64,000 bases of DNA from Sphingomonas sp. AR_OL41 (lineage in GTDB: Bacteria > Pseudomonadota > Alphaproteobacteria > Sphingomonadales > Sphingomonadaceae): the NCBI RefSeq assembly GCF_029911635.1, contig NZ_JARYTI010000004.1:124001-188000 (forward strand), given 5' to 3'. Within the stretch, counting starts at the first letter, position 1; each line of letters begins with the position of its first letter. The translations under genes were made by a program, and so were the position numbers. Shown here one piece after another: positions 1-8,982 of the stretch. The notes under the pieces were generated by a model. That model ran no database searches. It had not been told where the DNA came from and saw only the letters and a list, made by a program, of their open reading frames with translations.

Positions 1-86
1 ACGATGTCGAGCGCCAGGCATTGAACGCCTGCGGACACCGCGTCCCACACCATCGCCCCTCTTCATCGCAATATCAGGAGAAAGTC

Positions 87-221
87 ATGCGCACGTTCAT
101 AGGCATTGCAGCCATCGTCGGCGCCCTGCTGGTCAGCGCCTGCAACACGGTCGAAGGCGTGGGCCGCGATGTCGAATCCGCGGGTCGCACCGTCGCCAAC
201 ACGGCTGACGACGCCAAATAG
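87..221 (+). CDS. Entericidin-like small lipoprotein
   Basis: A 44-residue protein with a short hydrophobic signal (residues 3-16) and a lipobox LVSAC, so Cys19 is the likely lipidated residue. The mature part is short, polar and repeats VEGVGRDVESAGRTVANTA, which is the look of entericidin EcnA/EcnB proteins. These are small envelope lipoproteins described as a toxin/antidote pair in enterobacteria; in alphaproteobacteria usually one copy is found and its role is unclear. The start at 87 is chosen over an in-frame ATG at 21 because an AGGAG lies at 76-80 and because the signal peptide begins there. It stands alone and converges on tatC. Confidence 0.8.
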   Translation: MRTFIGIAAIVGALLVSACNTVEGVGRDVESAGRTVANTADDAK

Positions 222-248
222 TCGGGTCTAAACTCTAAACGACCAAAT

Positions 249-284
249 GCCCCTCTCCCGCAACGTCGGGCAGAGGGCCTTTTC
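249..284. terminator. Hairpin terminator between the entericidin gene and tatC
   Basis: CCCTCTCCCG (251-260) pairs with CGGG and AGAGGG (267-277) around a CAACGT loop. A run of T residues follows at 279-283. It lies between two convergent genes, so it could serve both, though the T-run favours the plus-strand transcript. Confidence 0.6.
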
Positions 285-1061
285 TTATGTCTCGACCGCG
301 GCGTCGGACGTCTTGGCGCGCTTGCGCTCGGTGAACCAGATCGCGATCAACGACAGTTCGTAAAGGCCGACCAGCGGCACCGCGAGCATGAACATCGATC
401 CGGCATCGGGCGGAGCGAGCACCAGCGCGATGGCGAAGCAACCGATGATCGCATAACGCCGCGCGCCGACCAGTTGCTTGCGCGTGACGATCCCGGCGCG
501 TTCGAGCAGCATCAGCAGCACCGGCAGCAGGAAGGCGATGCCGAAGCCGAACAGGAACTGCATCGTGAAAGACAGGTAATTGTCGACCGACGGCAGCGCC
601 TCTCGTTCCACGCCGCCGACATTGCCCTGATAGCCGAGCAGGAAGTGAAGCGCCGCCGGAATGGCCATGAAATAGGCCAGCGACGCCCCCAGCGCGAACA
701 GCACCGGCGTTGCCAACAGGAAGGGCAGCAGCGCCTTCTTTTCCTTGCGATAGAGGCCGGGCGCGACAAATTGCCAGAGCTGATTGGCGATCACCGGGAA
801 GGCGATCATCATGCCGGCGAAGAACGCTACCTTGAGCTGGACGAAGAACGCCTCGAACAGCTGGGTGTAGATCAGCTTGCTCTGCCCCGCCTTGACCAGC
901 GGATGGACCAGCACGCCGAAGATCGGCTCGGCGAAATAGAGGCAGATGCAGAAAGCGATGACCATTGCCGCGAGGCTCCACAGCAACCGGCGGCGAAGCT
1001 CGATCAGATGGTCCATCAACGGGGCACGGCTGTCCTCCAGCTCGTCGACCGGGGCGTTCAC
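285..1061 (-). CDS. tatC: Sec-independent protein translocase TatC
   Basis: TatC is the polytopic inner-membrane receptor that, with TatB, recognises twin-arginine signal peptides of folded proteins. The 258-residue product has the family's N-terminal MDHLIELRRRL signature (residues 16-26) followed by about six hydrophobic segments. It includes the conserved AFPVIANQLWQFVAPGLYRKEK loop region and the PVLLMLLERAGIV segment. The GTG start at 1061 overlaps the tatB stop in a GTGA, which argues for translational coupling. An internal ATG at Met16 is the only other sensible start. It is the last gene of a minus-strand tatA-tatB-tatC run. The DUF1501 protein at 11.7-12.8 kb is a likely client. Confidence 0.97.
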   Translation of the reverse strand: MNAPVDELEDSRAPLMDHLIELRRRLLWSLAAMVIAFCICLYFAEPIFGVLVHPLVKAGQSKLIYTQLFEAFFVQLKVAFFAGMMIAFPVIANQLWQFVAPGLYRKEKKALLPFLLATPVLFALGASLAYFMAIPAALHFLLGYQGNVGGVEREALPSVDNYLSFTMQFLFGFGIAFLLPVLLMLLERAGIVTRKQLVGARRYAIIGCFAIALVLAPPDAGSMFMLAVPLVGLYELSLIAIWFTERKRAKTSDAAVET

Positions 1062-1513
1062 GACGACGCCTCGGGCTTGGGTACCGGCGGTTTGCGCGTC
1101 CGCGGCTTTTTCACCACGGCTTCTGGCGCCGGGACCGCGGGCGCCGCCTGGATAACGCCAGTGTCGTCCACCATCGGTGCGACGACCGGCGGTTCGACCG
1201 TCACCACCGGGGCTTCGCCTCCCTCGGCCGTCCAGTCATGCTCGCCGGGCGAATCGAGCGCCAGCATCGCAGGCGTCGGCGGATGCTCGCGCATGATGCG
1301 CTCATTCTCCTCCGCCCAGCGCTTTTCCATCTCGTTCAGTTCGGATTCGCGGATGATATTGTCGAAGCCGGCACGAAACTGCCGCGCCGCGCCGCGCGCG
1401 CGCCCCACCCAATAGCCCGCGACGCGCATCGCCTTGGGCAGATCCTTGGGCGGAATCACGATGATCGCAACCGCGCCGAGCAGCAGCAGTTCGGTAGGAG
1501 CTATGTCGAACAT
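1058..1513 (-). CDS. tatB: Sec-independent protein translocase subunit TatB
   Basis: A 151-residue single-span protein. The N-terminus MFDIAPTELLLLGAVAIIVI is the TatB membrane helix, followed by the PPKDLPKAMR amphipathic helix and a long acidic/proline-rich cytosolic tail. TatB hands substrate from TatC to the TatA pore. The length and the FDIAPTELL start distinguish it from TatA. ATG start; the stop overlaps the tatC GTG by 4 bp, and tatA lies 26 bp upstream. Confidence 0.95.
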   Translation of the reverse strand: MFDIAPTELLLLGAVAIIVIPPKDLPKAMRVAGYWVGRARGAARQFRAGFDNIIRESELNEMEKRWAEENERIMREHPPTPAMLALDSPGEHDWTAEGGEAPVVTVEPPVVAPMVDDTGVIQAAPAVPAPEAVVKKPRTRKPPVPKPEASS

Positions 1514-1539
1514 CTAACGCCCGTCGATAAAGGTAAGCG

Positions 1540-1776
1540 TCAAATCTCGCTGTCGCGGACGCGATTTCCGTCGCGATCGACCACCGGGTCTACCACCGGC
1601 TTTGCATCGATGCGGCTCGGCGGCCGAGACGCCTCGTCCTCTTCCGCCATGCCCTTCTTGAACTGCTTGATGCCCTTGGCAACGTCGCCCATCATGTTCG
1701 AGAAGCGGCCGCCTCCCAAGACGAGTATCGCGAGCACCGCGAAAATCAGCCAATGAATCGGGCTTCCGAAACCCAT
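1540..1776 (-). CDS. tatA: Sec-independent protein translocase subunit TatA
   Basis: A 78-residue protein with one N-terminal membrane helix (HWLIFAVLAILVLGGGRF) followed by the amphipathic GDVAKGIKQFKKGM helix, the standard TatA signature including the conserved FG-like hinge region. TatA oligomerises to form the translocation path. The ATG at 1776 is preferred to the GTG at 1779 because an AAGGAG sits 7 nt upstream of the ATG. First gene of the tatABC run, 29 bp downstream of scpB. Confidence 0.95.
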   Translation of the reverse strand: MGFGSPIHWLIFAVLAILVLGGGRFSNMMGDVAKGIKQFKKGMAEEDEASRPPSRIDAKPVVDPVVDRDGNRVRDSEI

Positions 1777-1805
1777 CACAAATCTCCTTGAGGAATAAGA
1801 CCTAT

Positions 1806-2408
1806 CTAAGCCTCTTCGTCGCCGTTTTCCACCTCGACGTCGTCATCATCCAACATTCCGGCATGTTCCATCGCCAGGTCGATCGGATCGAGCAGCCCGG
1901 CGGCGCGCAAATCGTCGATGCCGGGCAGGTCGCGGCGGCTTGCCAGCCCGAAATGTAGCAGGAATTCGGGCGTCGTGGCATAGAGCAACGGCCGCCCCGG
2001 CACCTCGCGGCGGCCGGCCGGGCGGATCCACCCCGCCTCCATCAACACATCGAGCGTCCCCTTGGAAATCTGCACGCCGCGGATCGCCTCGATCTCGGCG
2101 CGCGTCGCCGGCTCATGATAGGCGATGATCGCCAGCGTCTCGATTCCCGCGCGGCTCAGCTTGCGCGCCTCGTCGCGGTCGCGGCGCAGCAGATGCGCCA
2201 TGTCGGCCGCGGTCTGGAATTGCCAGCGCTCGCCGCGCCGCACCAGCTCGATGCCGCGCCCGGCATAGTCTGCGGCGAGCTCTTCGAGCACAGCGCGCAC
2301 CCCGGTCGCGCCGTTGAGATGCGTGGCGATGGCATCGACGGTCAGCGGCTCGGTCGCGGCGAACAGCACCGCCTCGACTGCCCGGGTCAGTTCATCGGCG
2401 CGCTTCAT
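1806..2408 (-). CDS. scpB: SMC-Scp complex subunit ScpB
   Basis: A 200-residue protein with two winged-helix domains. Recognisable stretches are LTRAVEAVLFAATEPLTVDAI at the N-terminus and LAIIAYHEPATRAEIEAIRGV in the middle, the latter being the most conserved ScpB motif, followed by GRPLLYATTPEFLLHFGL. ScpB bridges the SMC-kleisin complex that condenses and segregates chromosomes. The acidic C-terminal tail (DDDDVEVENGDEEA) is variable in the family. The start overlaps the scpA stop by 4 bp, so ScpA and ScpB are probably made together. Confidence 0.95.
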   Translation of the reverse strand: MKRADELTRAVEAVLFAATEPLTVDAIATHLNGATGVRAVLEELAADYAGRGIELVRRGERWQFQTAADMAHLLRRDRDEARKLSRAGIETLAIIAYHEPATRAEIEAIRGVQISKGTLDVLMEAGWIRPAGRREVPGRPLLYATTPEFLLHFGLASRRDLPGIDDLRAAGLLDPIDLAMEHAGMLDDDDVEVENGDEEA

Positions 2409-3151
2409 GCCGCCGCCCCTGCGTCGGGCGCCTTGAGGTAGAGCGGCGCGAAGGGCGATTTCTGCCGCAGCTCGACCCTGCCCTGCCGCGCCAGTTCGAG
2501 CGCCGCGACGAAGCTGGAGGCCAGCGCCGACTTGCGAAAGATGCCGACCGCGCCTTCCGGCAGGAAACTCTCGATCGTGCTCCACGCGATATTTGTGCCG
2601 ACCAGCCGCGAGACGCGGTTAAGCGCTTCGTCGAGCGTCATCACCGGACGGTTGGCGACGATGTGCATAACAGGACGGCTGCGCGCGCTGATCCGGCCAT
2701 AGGCGGCGATCAAATCATAGATCTCGGCCTGCCACACCGCTTTGCGCACCACGCGCAACCCCTCGGGCGCGCCGCGCAGGAACACGTCGCGGCCGAGCCG
2801 GTCACGCGCGATCAGCCGCGCGCCCGCCTCGCGCATCGCATTGAGCCGCTCGAGCCGCAGCTGCAGCCGCAGCGCCAGTTCCTCGGGGCTCGGCTCGATC
2901 TCGGGGTCGCGCGGCAGCAAGAGGCCCGATTTGAGATAGGCTAGCCACGCCGCCATCACGAGATAATCCGCCGCCAGTTCGAGCTGCAGCGTCTTGGCCT
3001 CTTCGACGAAGGTCAGATATTGATCGACCAGCGCGAGGATCGAGATTTGCTTGAGATCGACCTTCTGATTGCGGGCGAGCGCCAGCAACAGGTCGAGCGG
3101 GCCTTCCCAGCCGTCGAGCTCGAGCGTCAGCGTTGCGGGTTCGGCGTCCAT
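2405..3151 (-). CDS. scpA: Segregation and condensation protein A (kleisin)
   Basis: A 248-residue kleisin that links the two SMC heads. The conserved start LELDGWEGPLDLLLALAR and the following DLKQISILALVDQYL helix are diagnostic, as is the later LVMAAWLAYLKSGLLLP stretch. The ATG at 3151 is the only start that keeps the N-terminal SMC-binding helix. It is followed directly by scpB with ATGA overlap and preceded by nagZ 39 bp away, matching the usual alphaproteobacterial order. Confidence 0.96.
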   Translation of the reverse strand: MDAEPATLTLELDGWEGPLDLLLALARNQKVDLKQISILALVDQYLTFVEEAKTLQLELAADYLVMAAWLAYLKSGLLLPRDPEIEPSPEELALRLQLRLERLNAMREAGARLIARDRLGRDVFLRGAPEGLRVVRKAVWQAEIYDLIAAYGRISARSRPVMHIVANRPVMTLDEALNRVSRLVGTNIAWSTIESFLPEGAVGIFRKSALASSFVAALELARQGRVELRQKSPFAPLYLKAPDAGAAA

Positions 3152-3190
3152 CGCGGCGACGCTACACGATCGGCCCGACAGCGCGAAACA

Positions 3191-4198
3191 TCACGCGAGT
3201 GACAGCAACGCGTCGCGTTTGGCGATCAGCTCGGCCATGTCGCCCTCCGGCGCCCTGCCCGCCACCGTCGCCATCGCGCGATCGAGCCGGGTGCGCGACA
3301 GCGCCGAAATATCGTCGAGCCGCGCGACGATGTCGTGCATCTCGTCCATCCGGCCCCAGCAATCGAGCACGACGTCGCAACCCGCGGCGATCGCGCCGGC
3401 TGCCTTGTCGCCGGCGGTACCGCTCAGCGCCTTCATGTCGATATCGTCGGTCATCAACAGCCCATCGAAGCCGATCGCACCACGGATCACCCGGTCGATC
3501 ACGATCGACGACAATGTTGCGGGCTGTGCCGGGTCCCAGGCGTCGAACACGATGTGCGAGGTCATCCCCATCGGCGCGTCCTTCAGCGCGCGGAACGGGT
3601 GGAGGTCGATCTCCAGTTCCTCCGCCGTCGCCGTCACGGTCGGCAGATGATGATGCGTATCGACCTGTGCGCGGCCATGGCCGGGCATATGCTTGACCAC
3701 ACCGACCACCCCGGCGCGCGCCAGTCCCTCGACGATCGCGCGGCCCATCGCCGCGACACGCAGCGGCTCGCGACCCAGCGCGCGGATCGAGATCGCCTCG
3801 GTCGTGTCGGGCTGCACGACGTCGAGCAGCGGCATGCAATCGACATTGATCCCCACCTCGGCGAGCATCAGCCCGATCGCCTCCGCATTGACCCGCACAG
3901 CTTCGATCGCCGAGATCGGCGCCTTGTCGTACAGCGCATCGAACACCGGGCCGGCGGGAAATTCGGGCCATTCGGGCGCCTTCATCCGCGCGACGCGCCC
4001 ACCCTCCTGGTCGATCAGGATCGGCACGTCGTCGCGCCCCGACAAGGCGCGCAGCGCATCGGTAAGGGCGCGCATTTGCGCGCGGTCGGCGACGTTCCGG
4101 CCGAACAGGATATAGCCGAGCGGGTCGGCTTCGATGAAGAAGGCGCGCTCGTCGGCGGTCAGCGCCAGGCCGCTCAGGCCGAAGATGACGGGTTTCAT
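3191..4198 (-). CDS. nagZ: Beta-N-acetylhexosaminidase NagZ (GH3)
   Basis: A 335-residue cytosolic glycoside hydrolase family 3 enzyme that removes N-acetylglucosamine from anhydromuropeptides during peptidoglycan recycling. The family motif is present: KHMPGHG at 169-175 followed by the catalytic D..H loop (VDTHHHLP, 179-186), and the nucleophile aspartate in LMTDDIDM at about 251-252. The substrate-binding IDQEGGRV lies at 62-69. No signal peptide is seen, as expected for NagZ. It sits between the SPOR gene and scpA in a run of same-strand genes. Confidence 0.96.
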   Translation of the reverse strand: MKPVIFGLSGLALTADERAFFIEADPLGYILFGRNVADRAQMRALTDALRALSGRDDVPILIDQEGGRVARMKAPEWPEFPAGPVFDALYDKAPISAIEAVRVNAEAIGLMLAEVGINVDCMPLLDVVQPDTTEAISIRALGREPLRVAAMGRAIVEGLARAGVVGVVKHMPGHGRAQVDTHHHLPTVTATAEELEIDLHPFRALKDAPMGMTSHIVFDAWDPAQPATLSSIVIDRVIRGAIGFDGLLMTDDIDMKALSGTAGDKAAGAIAAGCDVVLDCWGRMDEMHDIVARLDDISALSRTRLDRAMATVAGRAPEGDMAELIAKRDALLSLA

Positions 4199-4282
4199 GT
4201 CGTCCGGTTAATCGATCGCTGCGCATTAGGACAGAGCGGCACGGGCAAAAATGCCCGCGCCGCCATGACGTCAGTCACGCGG

Positions 4283-5014
4283 TCAGTCGCGTGCGACGAA
4301 GCAATCCTCGCCGGCGACCTTCATCTTGCCGCACAATTCGCTTGCCTGGCCGGTGCTGCCGGCATTGACCCGCAGGCGATAGACGGTGCGGCCATTGACC
4401 TCGGCCTTCTGCACCGACTTGCCGAGCGCGCCGATATAGCTGAAGCGCTTGGCCTTCTTGGCCCAGGCCGTATTGGCCTCGGCCTCGCTCGGGAAGGAGC
4501 CGAGCTGGATCAACCCGCTCGCGGCACCCGCATCGGCAGCGGGCGCGGCTTTGGCGGGCGCGGGCGCGCCGAGCTTGCCGCCCGATGCGGGAACCGGCGC
4601 GACGGTTTTGGCAGCGCCACCCGCCGCGGGATTGGTCGGCGTCACCTTGGTGCCCGTAACGGGCGCCTCGGGCATCGCGGCAAGATTGATCGACGCATTG
4701 CCCGTCCCCGAGCCGTCGCTGGTCGCGATCGCGGTATCGCCCTCGCCGGTGACGTTCATCCCACCGGGCTCGTCGGGCTTGACCTTGTAGTCGCCCTCCT
4801 GCGCCGCGATCAGCGCGCCATTGCCGTCGGTCACCCGGTGACTCTTGAACCAGTAGAAGCCGAAGATTGCCGCGGCGATTACCGCCAGCCCGATCACGAC
4901 GAGCAGGATCACCCGGCCGATCGACGGGCCGTCACTATAATCCTCATCGACGGTTTCGAGCCACGGAAGCCGATCCTCGTCGCGCACTTCATAGTCGCCG
5001 CCTGACGTGGCCAT
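4283..5014 (-). CDS. SPOR-domain membrane protein
   Basis: A 243-residue bitopic protein: an acidic cytosolic N-terminus (about 1-40), one membrane helix (VILLVVIGLAVIAAAIFGFYWF), a proline/alanine-rich linker, and a C-terminal SPOR domain starting at GLIQLGSFPSEAEANTAW. SPOR domains bind peptidoglycan strands stripped of stem peptides, which accumulate at the septum, so a role in cell division or septal remodelling is likely. The ATG at 5014 shares one base with the argS stop, which fixes the start. FtsN-like by architecture, but the linker is too variable to claim that it is FtsN. Confidence 0.85.
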   Translation of the reverse strand: MATSGGDYEVRDEDRLPWLETVDEDYSDGPSIGRVILLVVIGLAVIAAAIFGFYWFKSHRVTDGNGALIAAQEGDYKVKPDEPGGMNVTGEGDTAIATSDGSGTGNASINLAAMPEAPVTGTKVTPTNPAAGGAAKTVAPVPASGGKLGAPAPAKAAPAADAGAASGLIQLGSFPSEAEANTAWAKKAKRFSYIGALGKSVQKAEVNGRTVYRLRVNAGSTGQASELCGKMKVAGEDCFVARD

Positions 5015-6741
5015 CAATTCATCTCCTCGACCGCCTGTACCCCCATGATGGACAGGCCGTTGCGCACGATCTGCCCTATAGCATCGGCGAGGAAAAGGCG
5101 TGCACAAGTGATCGTGGCATCGCCCTCGATCACGAAACGACGCTCCGGCTGGTCGTTGCCGAGATTATACAAGGCGTGAAATTCGGCCGCGAGATCGTTG
5201 AGATAAAAGGCGATACGGTGCGGTTCACGCGCCGTCGCAGAAGTCTCGACGATGCGCGGGAACTGCGCCGCGAGTTTGACCAGTTCCAGCTCGCGGGTAT
5301 CAAGTTGGGACAGGTCGACCGACGAGCAGTGTATTCCCGCATCCTGCGCCTTTCGGTTCAGGCGCTTGATCCGGGCATGTGCGTACTGGACGTAGAAAAC
5401 CGGGTTGTCGCGCGAGAATTCCACCACTTTGGCGAAGTCGAAGTCCATCTGCGCGTCCGACTTGCGCGTCAGCATGGTGAAGCGCACGACATCCTTGCCG
5501 ACTTCACGCACAACATCAGCAAGCGTGACGAAGTTGCCGGCCCGCTTGGACATCTTGATCGGCTCGCCGGCCCGCAACAGCCGCACCATCTGCACCAGCT
5601 TGACGTCGAAGCGCGTCTTGCCGCCGGTCAGCGCCTGCACCGCCGCGACGATGCGCTTCACCGTGCCAGCATGGTCGGCACCCCAGATGTCGATCAGCGC
5701 ATCGGCGGTCTGCGCCTTCTGCCAGTGATAAGCGAGGTCGGCGCCGAAATAGGTCCACTGACCGTTCGACTTTTTGATCGGCCGGTCCTGGTCGTCGCCG
5801 AACTGCGACGAGCGGAACAGCGGCAGCATCACCGGCTCCCAATCCTCGGGCGTCTCGCCCTTGGGGGCTTCGAGCATGCCGTCATAGATCAGCCCGCGCG
5901 CGCGCAGTTCCTTCTCGGCAGCTTCGGGCTTGCCCGCCGCCTGCAATTCGGCCTCCGACGAGAACAGGTCGTGATGGATGCCGAGCAGCGCGAGATCGGC
6001 CTTGATCAGAACCAGCATCGCCGCGACCGCCGCCTTGCGGAACAGCACGAGCCATTCGCTCTCCGGCGCGCCGACATATGTGTCGCCGAATTCCTGCGCC
6101 AGCGCCTGGCCGAGCGGCACCAAATAATCGCCCGGATAAAGACCCTCGGGGATCTCGCCGATATCCTCGCCCAGCGCCTCGCGGTAGCGCAGGTGCGCCG
6201 AGCGCGCGAGCGTATCGACCTGCCCGCCGGCATCGTTGACATAATATTCGCGGATCACCTTGTGCCCGGCGAATTCGAGCAGCGCGGCCAGCGCGTCGCC
6301 GACCACCGCACCGCGGCAATGCCCCATATGCATCGGCCCCGTCGGATTGGCCGAGACATATTCGATATTGACCGTAATGCCCGCGCCGATCGTCGAGCGG
6401 CCATAATCGGCACCCTCGTCATGGATCGCCGACAGTTCGGCGCGCCAGGTATCCTCGGTCAGCGTCATGTTGATGAAGCCTGGCCCGGCGATCGTCACCG
6501 CCGCGACCTCCTCGATCTCGCGCAGTTGCGCGGCGATCTTCTCGGCCAGCGCGCGCGGGTTGGTCGCGGCGGGCTTGGCCAGCACCATCGCGGCGTTGGT
6601 CGCCAGGTCGCCATGGCTCGGGTCGCGCGGCGGCTCGACGGTCACGGCAGTGCGATCGAGCCCGGCCGGCAGGTCGCCGGCGGCAACAAGGGCATCGAGC
6701 GCCGCATCGAGATGCGCGGCGAAGCGTGAATACAGCGTCAT
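5014..6741 (-). CDS. argS: Arginine--tRNA ligase
   Basis: A class I aminoacyl-tRNA synthetase of 575 residues. The HIGH motif is the variant HMGH at 138-141 in NPTGPMHMGH, the KMSK motif is intact (IKMSKRAGNF), and the C-terminal DALR-type anticodon-binding domain with YVQYAHARI is complete. The N-terminal ArgRS-specific domain covers about the first 85 residues. An in-frame TTG at 6759 would add six residues, but the ATG at 6741 is the more ordinary choice; no strong ribosome-binding site decides it. First gene of the minus-strand run down to tatC. Confidence 0.95.
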   Translation of the reverse strand: MTLYSRFAAHLDAALDALVAAGDLPAGLDRTAVTVEPPRDPSHGDLATNAAMVLAKPAATNPRALAEKIAAQLREIEEVAAVTIAGPGFINMTLTEDTWRAELSAIHDEGADYGRSTIGAGITVNIEYVSANPTGPMHMGHCRGAVVGDALAALLEFAGHKVIREYYVNDAGGQVDTLARSAHLRYREALGEDIGEIPEGLYPGDYLVPLGQALAQEFGDTYVGAPESEWLVLFRKAAVAAMLVLIKADLALLGIHHDLFSSEAELQAAGKPEAAEKELRARGLIYDGMLEAPKGETPEDWEPVMLPLFRSSQFGDDQDRPIKKSNGQWTYFGADLAYHWQKAQTADALIDIWGADHAGTVKRIVAAVQALTGGKTRFDVKLVQMVRLLRAGEPIKMSKRAGNFVTLADVVREVGKDVVRFTMLTRKSDAQMDFDFAKVVEFSRDNPVFYVQYAHARIKRLNRKAQDAGIHCSSVDLSQLDTRELELVKLAAQFPRIVETSATAREPHRIAFYLNDLAAEFHALYNLGNDQPERRFVIEGDATITCARLFLADAIGQIVRNGLSIMGVQAVEEMN

Positions 6742-6824
6742 GAAAAATCCGGTCGTCAAGAGCGAGCGCGCGCCTTAGCGGATCGCCCTGCGCAACTCAA
6801 ATGCGCCCCGGGACCCGCCGCGAT

Positions 6825-8711
6825 TTACCCCAGCCCGCGTCGCAGCACCCGCCCGAGCCGCGCCGAAAAGGCGCGCGGATCGACCGGCAGTTCACCATCG
6901 GCGATCCGCGCCTCGTCGAACAACAGATGCGCGGCGTCCTGGCGAAGCTCGGTCTCGCCCTCGCCGACTTCGCTCAGCCCGGCGATCAAGGCGTGGCGCG
7001 GATTGATCTCGAGCACCGGCTTCGAGGCGATGTCGAGCCGACCGGCGCCGGCCAGCAGCTTCTCCATCTGGCGATCCATGCCATGTTCCGGCGCGACGAG
7101 GCAGGCGGCGCTTTCGGTCAAGCGGTCGGAGGCACGGACGTCGGACACCGCATCCCCCAGCGTCGTCTTGACGAAGGCGATGAAGCCGTTGACCGCGTCG
7201 CTCGCCTCTGCCGTCGGCTGCTCGCCTTCGGGCAACGGGATCAGCCGCAGATCGGCCAGCCCTTGCGTCACCGATTTGAACGGCTTGCCGCCATGGTCGA
7301 TCCCCGCCCCAACCCAGAAGGCGTCGACCTGGTCGGCCAGCAGCAGCACCTCGATGCCGCGCGCGCGGAACCCTTCGAGCTGCGGCGAGGAGGCCAGCCG
7401 GTCGAGATCGTCGCCGGTCGCATAATAGATCGCGGTCTGGTTCTCTTTCAGATCCGCGACATAGTCCTTGAGCGAACGCCACGCGCCGTTCGAGCTCGTG
7501 GTCTTGAAGCGGGCGAGGCCGAGCAGCGTCTCGCGCCGGCCATAATCCTCGTAGAGCCCTTCCTTGAGCACCGCGCCAAAATTGTCCCAAATTTTGGAAT
7601 AACGCTCACCGTCGCTCGCCGACAACTTGTCGAGTTCGCCCAACACCCGGTTGGTCACGCCCTTCTGGATCGCGGCAAGCACCGGGCTGTCCTGGATCAT
7701 CTCGCGCGAGACGTTGAGCGGCAAGTCGTTCGAATCGACCAGTCCGCGCACGAAGCGCAGATAACGCGGCAGGATCTGCGCCTCGTCGGTGATGAACACA
7801 CGCCGGACGTAGAGCTTCATCCGCCCCGCACGATCGGGATCGAACAGGTCGAACGGCCGACTTTCCGGCACGAAGGCGAGCACGGCATAGTCGTGCAGCC
7901 CCTCGGCGCGATAGTGCAGCGTCAGCGCCGGCGCGTCGAACTGGCCGGCGACGGTGCGGTAGAAATCGGCATATTCCTCGCTGCTGATCTCGGCCTTGGG
8001 TCTCGTCCACAGCGCAGCACCGTCGGCAATCTGCTTCGGCTCGGCATCGGGGCTGTCCTTTAGGAAGATCGCCACCGGCACATGGCCGGATTGCGCCTTG
8101 ATCGTCCGCTCGATCGTGCCGCTCTCGGTATAGGCGGTCGCATCTTCCTTGAGGTGCAGCACGACGCGCGTCCCGCGCGCCGGCGCCTCGGCGACATCGG
8201 TCGCGCGGATCGTGTAGGTGCCGAGGCCGTCCGACGACCACAGGGCGGCGGCATCGCTGCCGGCCCGACGCGACGTCACCTCGACCTGGTCGGCGACCAT
8301 GAACGCCGAATAGAAGCCGACGCCGAACTGGCCGATCAGGAAACTCTCGCCACCCTCATTGGCGCCGGCGATGCGGTCCATGAACGCCTTGGTGCCCGAG
8401 CGCGCGATCGTGCCGAGCGCCTCGCCCAGTTCGGCCTCGCTCATGCCGATGCCATTGTCCTCGACCGTCAGCCGGCGCGCCTCGGCGTCGAGCGTCACGG
8501 TAATCCGCGCCGCGCCGTCATCGCCGAACAGCTCGGGCGCGCTGATCGCCTCGTAGCGCAATTTCTCGCACGCATCGGCCGCGTTGGAGACGAGTTCGCG
8601 GAGGAAGACGTCCTTGTCCGAATAGACCGAGTGCACCATCAGGTGCAGCAGCTTGGCAACGTCGGCCTCGAAGGAACGGGTCTCGGGGATGGCTTCGGAC
8701 ATCGTCGTCAT
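6825..8711 (-). CDS. htpG: Molecular chaperone HtpG (Hsp90)
   Basis: A 628-residue bacterial Hsp90. The GHKL ATPase motifs are visible: LRELVSNAADACEK (N-box), DNGIGM, and the lid GQFGVGFYS, followed by the middle domain with SREMIQDSPVL and a dimerisation domain. It refolds and remodels client proteins in the cytosol using ATP. ATG codons at 8711 and 8702 are both possible starts. The upstream region carries a sigma32-like promoter (8748-8776), so heat-shock control is likely. It is a single gene between argS and divergent phaB. Confidence 0.96.
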   Translation of the reverse strand: MTTMSEAIPETRSFEADVAKLLHLMVHSVYSDKDVFLRELVSNAADACEKLRYEAISAPELFGDDGAARITVTLDAEARRLTVEDNGIGMSEAELGEALGTIARSGTKAFMDRIAGANEGGESFLIGQFGVGFYSAFMVADQVEVTSRRAGSDAAALWSSDGLGTYTIRATDVAEAPARGTRVVLHLKEDATAYTESGTIERTIKAQSGHVPVAIFLKDSPDAEPKQIADGAALWTRPKAEISSEEYADFYRTVAGQFDAPALTLHYRAEGLHDYAVLAFVPESRPFDLFDPDRAGRMKLYVRRVFITDEAQILPRYLRFVRGLVDSNDLPLNVSREMIQDSPVLAAIQKGVTNRVLGELDKLSASDGERYSKIWDNFGAVLKEGLYEDYGRRETLLGLARFKTTSSNGAWRSLKDYVADLKENQTAIYYATGDDLDRLASSPQLEGFRARGIEVLLLADQVDAFWVGAGIDHGGKPFKSVTQGLADLRLIPLPEGEQPTAEASDAVNGFIAFVKTTLGDAVSDVRASDRLTESAACLVAPEHGMDRQMEKLLAGAGRLDIASKPVLEINPRHALIAGLSEVGEGETELRQDAAHLLFDEARIADGELPVDPRAFSARLGRVLRRGLG

Positions 8712-8747
8712 GGCGGTATCGGGCTCTCCAAAGATGATCGGCCGGTC

Positions 8748-8776
8748 AGATGGCCGCCCGATCCCATGCTTTCAAG
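8748..8776 (-). promoter_or_regulatory. Putative sigma32 heat-shock promoter of htpG
   Basis: Read on the minus strand, CTTGAA (8776-8771) and GCCATCT (8754-8748) are separated by 16 bp. This fits CTTGAA-N13-17-CCCATNT with one mismatch in the -10 box. It lies about 37 bp upstream of the first htpG start codon, the expected distance. Confidence 0.5.
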
Positions 8777-8982
8777 GTCGCGCTATGGATTGCGCAAGAG
8801 AGGGCGACAAGCGACGATGTAACGGCCCGCGCGGCCCGGATACGTAGCTTCACCAATCCCGCCGCGCGGTTGCGCGCCGCTAGACAGCGGGCCGCGAAAT
8901 AGCCAGTCAGTGCTGGAGAAGGAAACCACCACCGTCTGTTCTGCACCATGGTCTGAACGCTTCATCTGCCCGGAGAATGACA

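Noticed and set aside
4867-6729. A 620-codon plus-strand frame opposite argS
   Set aside because: The composition is that of a shadow frame and every region corresponds to conserved argS sequence on the other strand.
8820-8940. tRNA-like fold between htpG and phaB
   Set aside because: There is GC-rich pairing, but no T-loop GTTCRANNC, no acceptor stem of 7 bp and no A/B box pattern.
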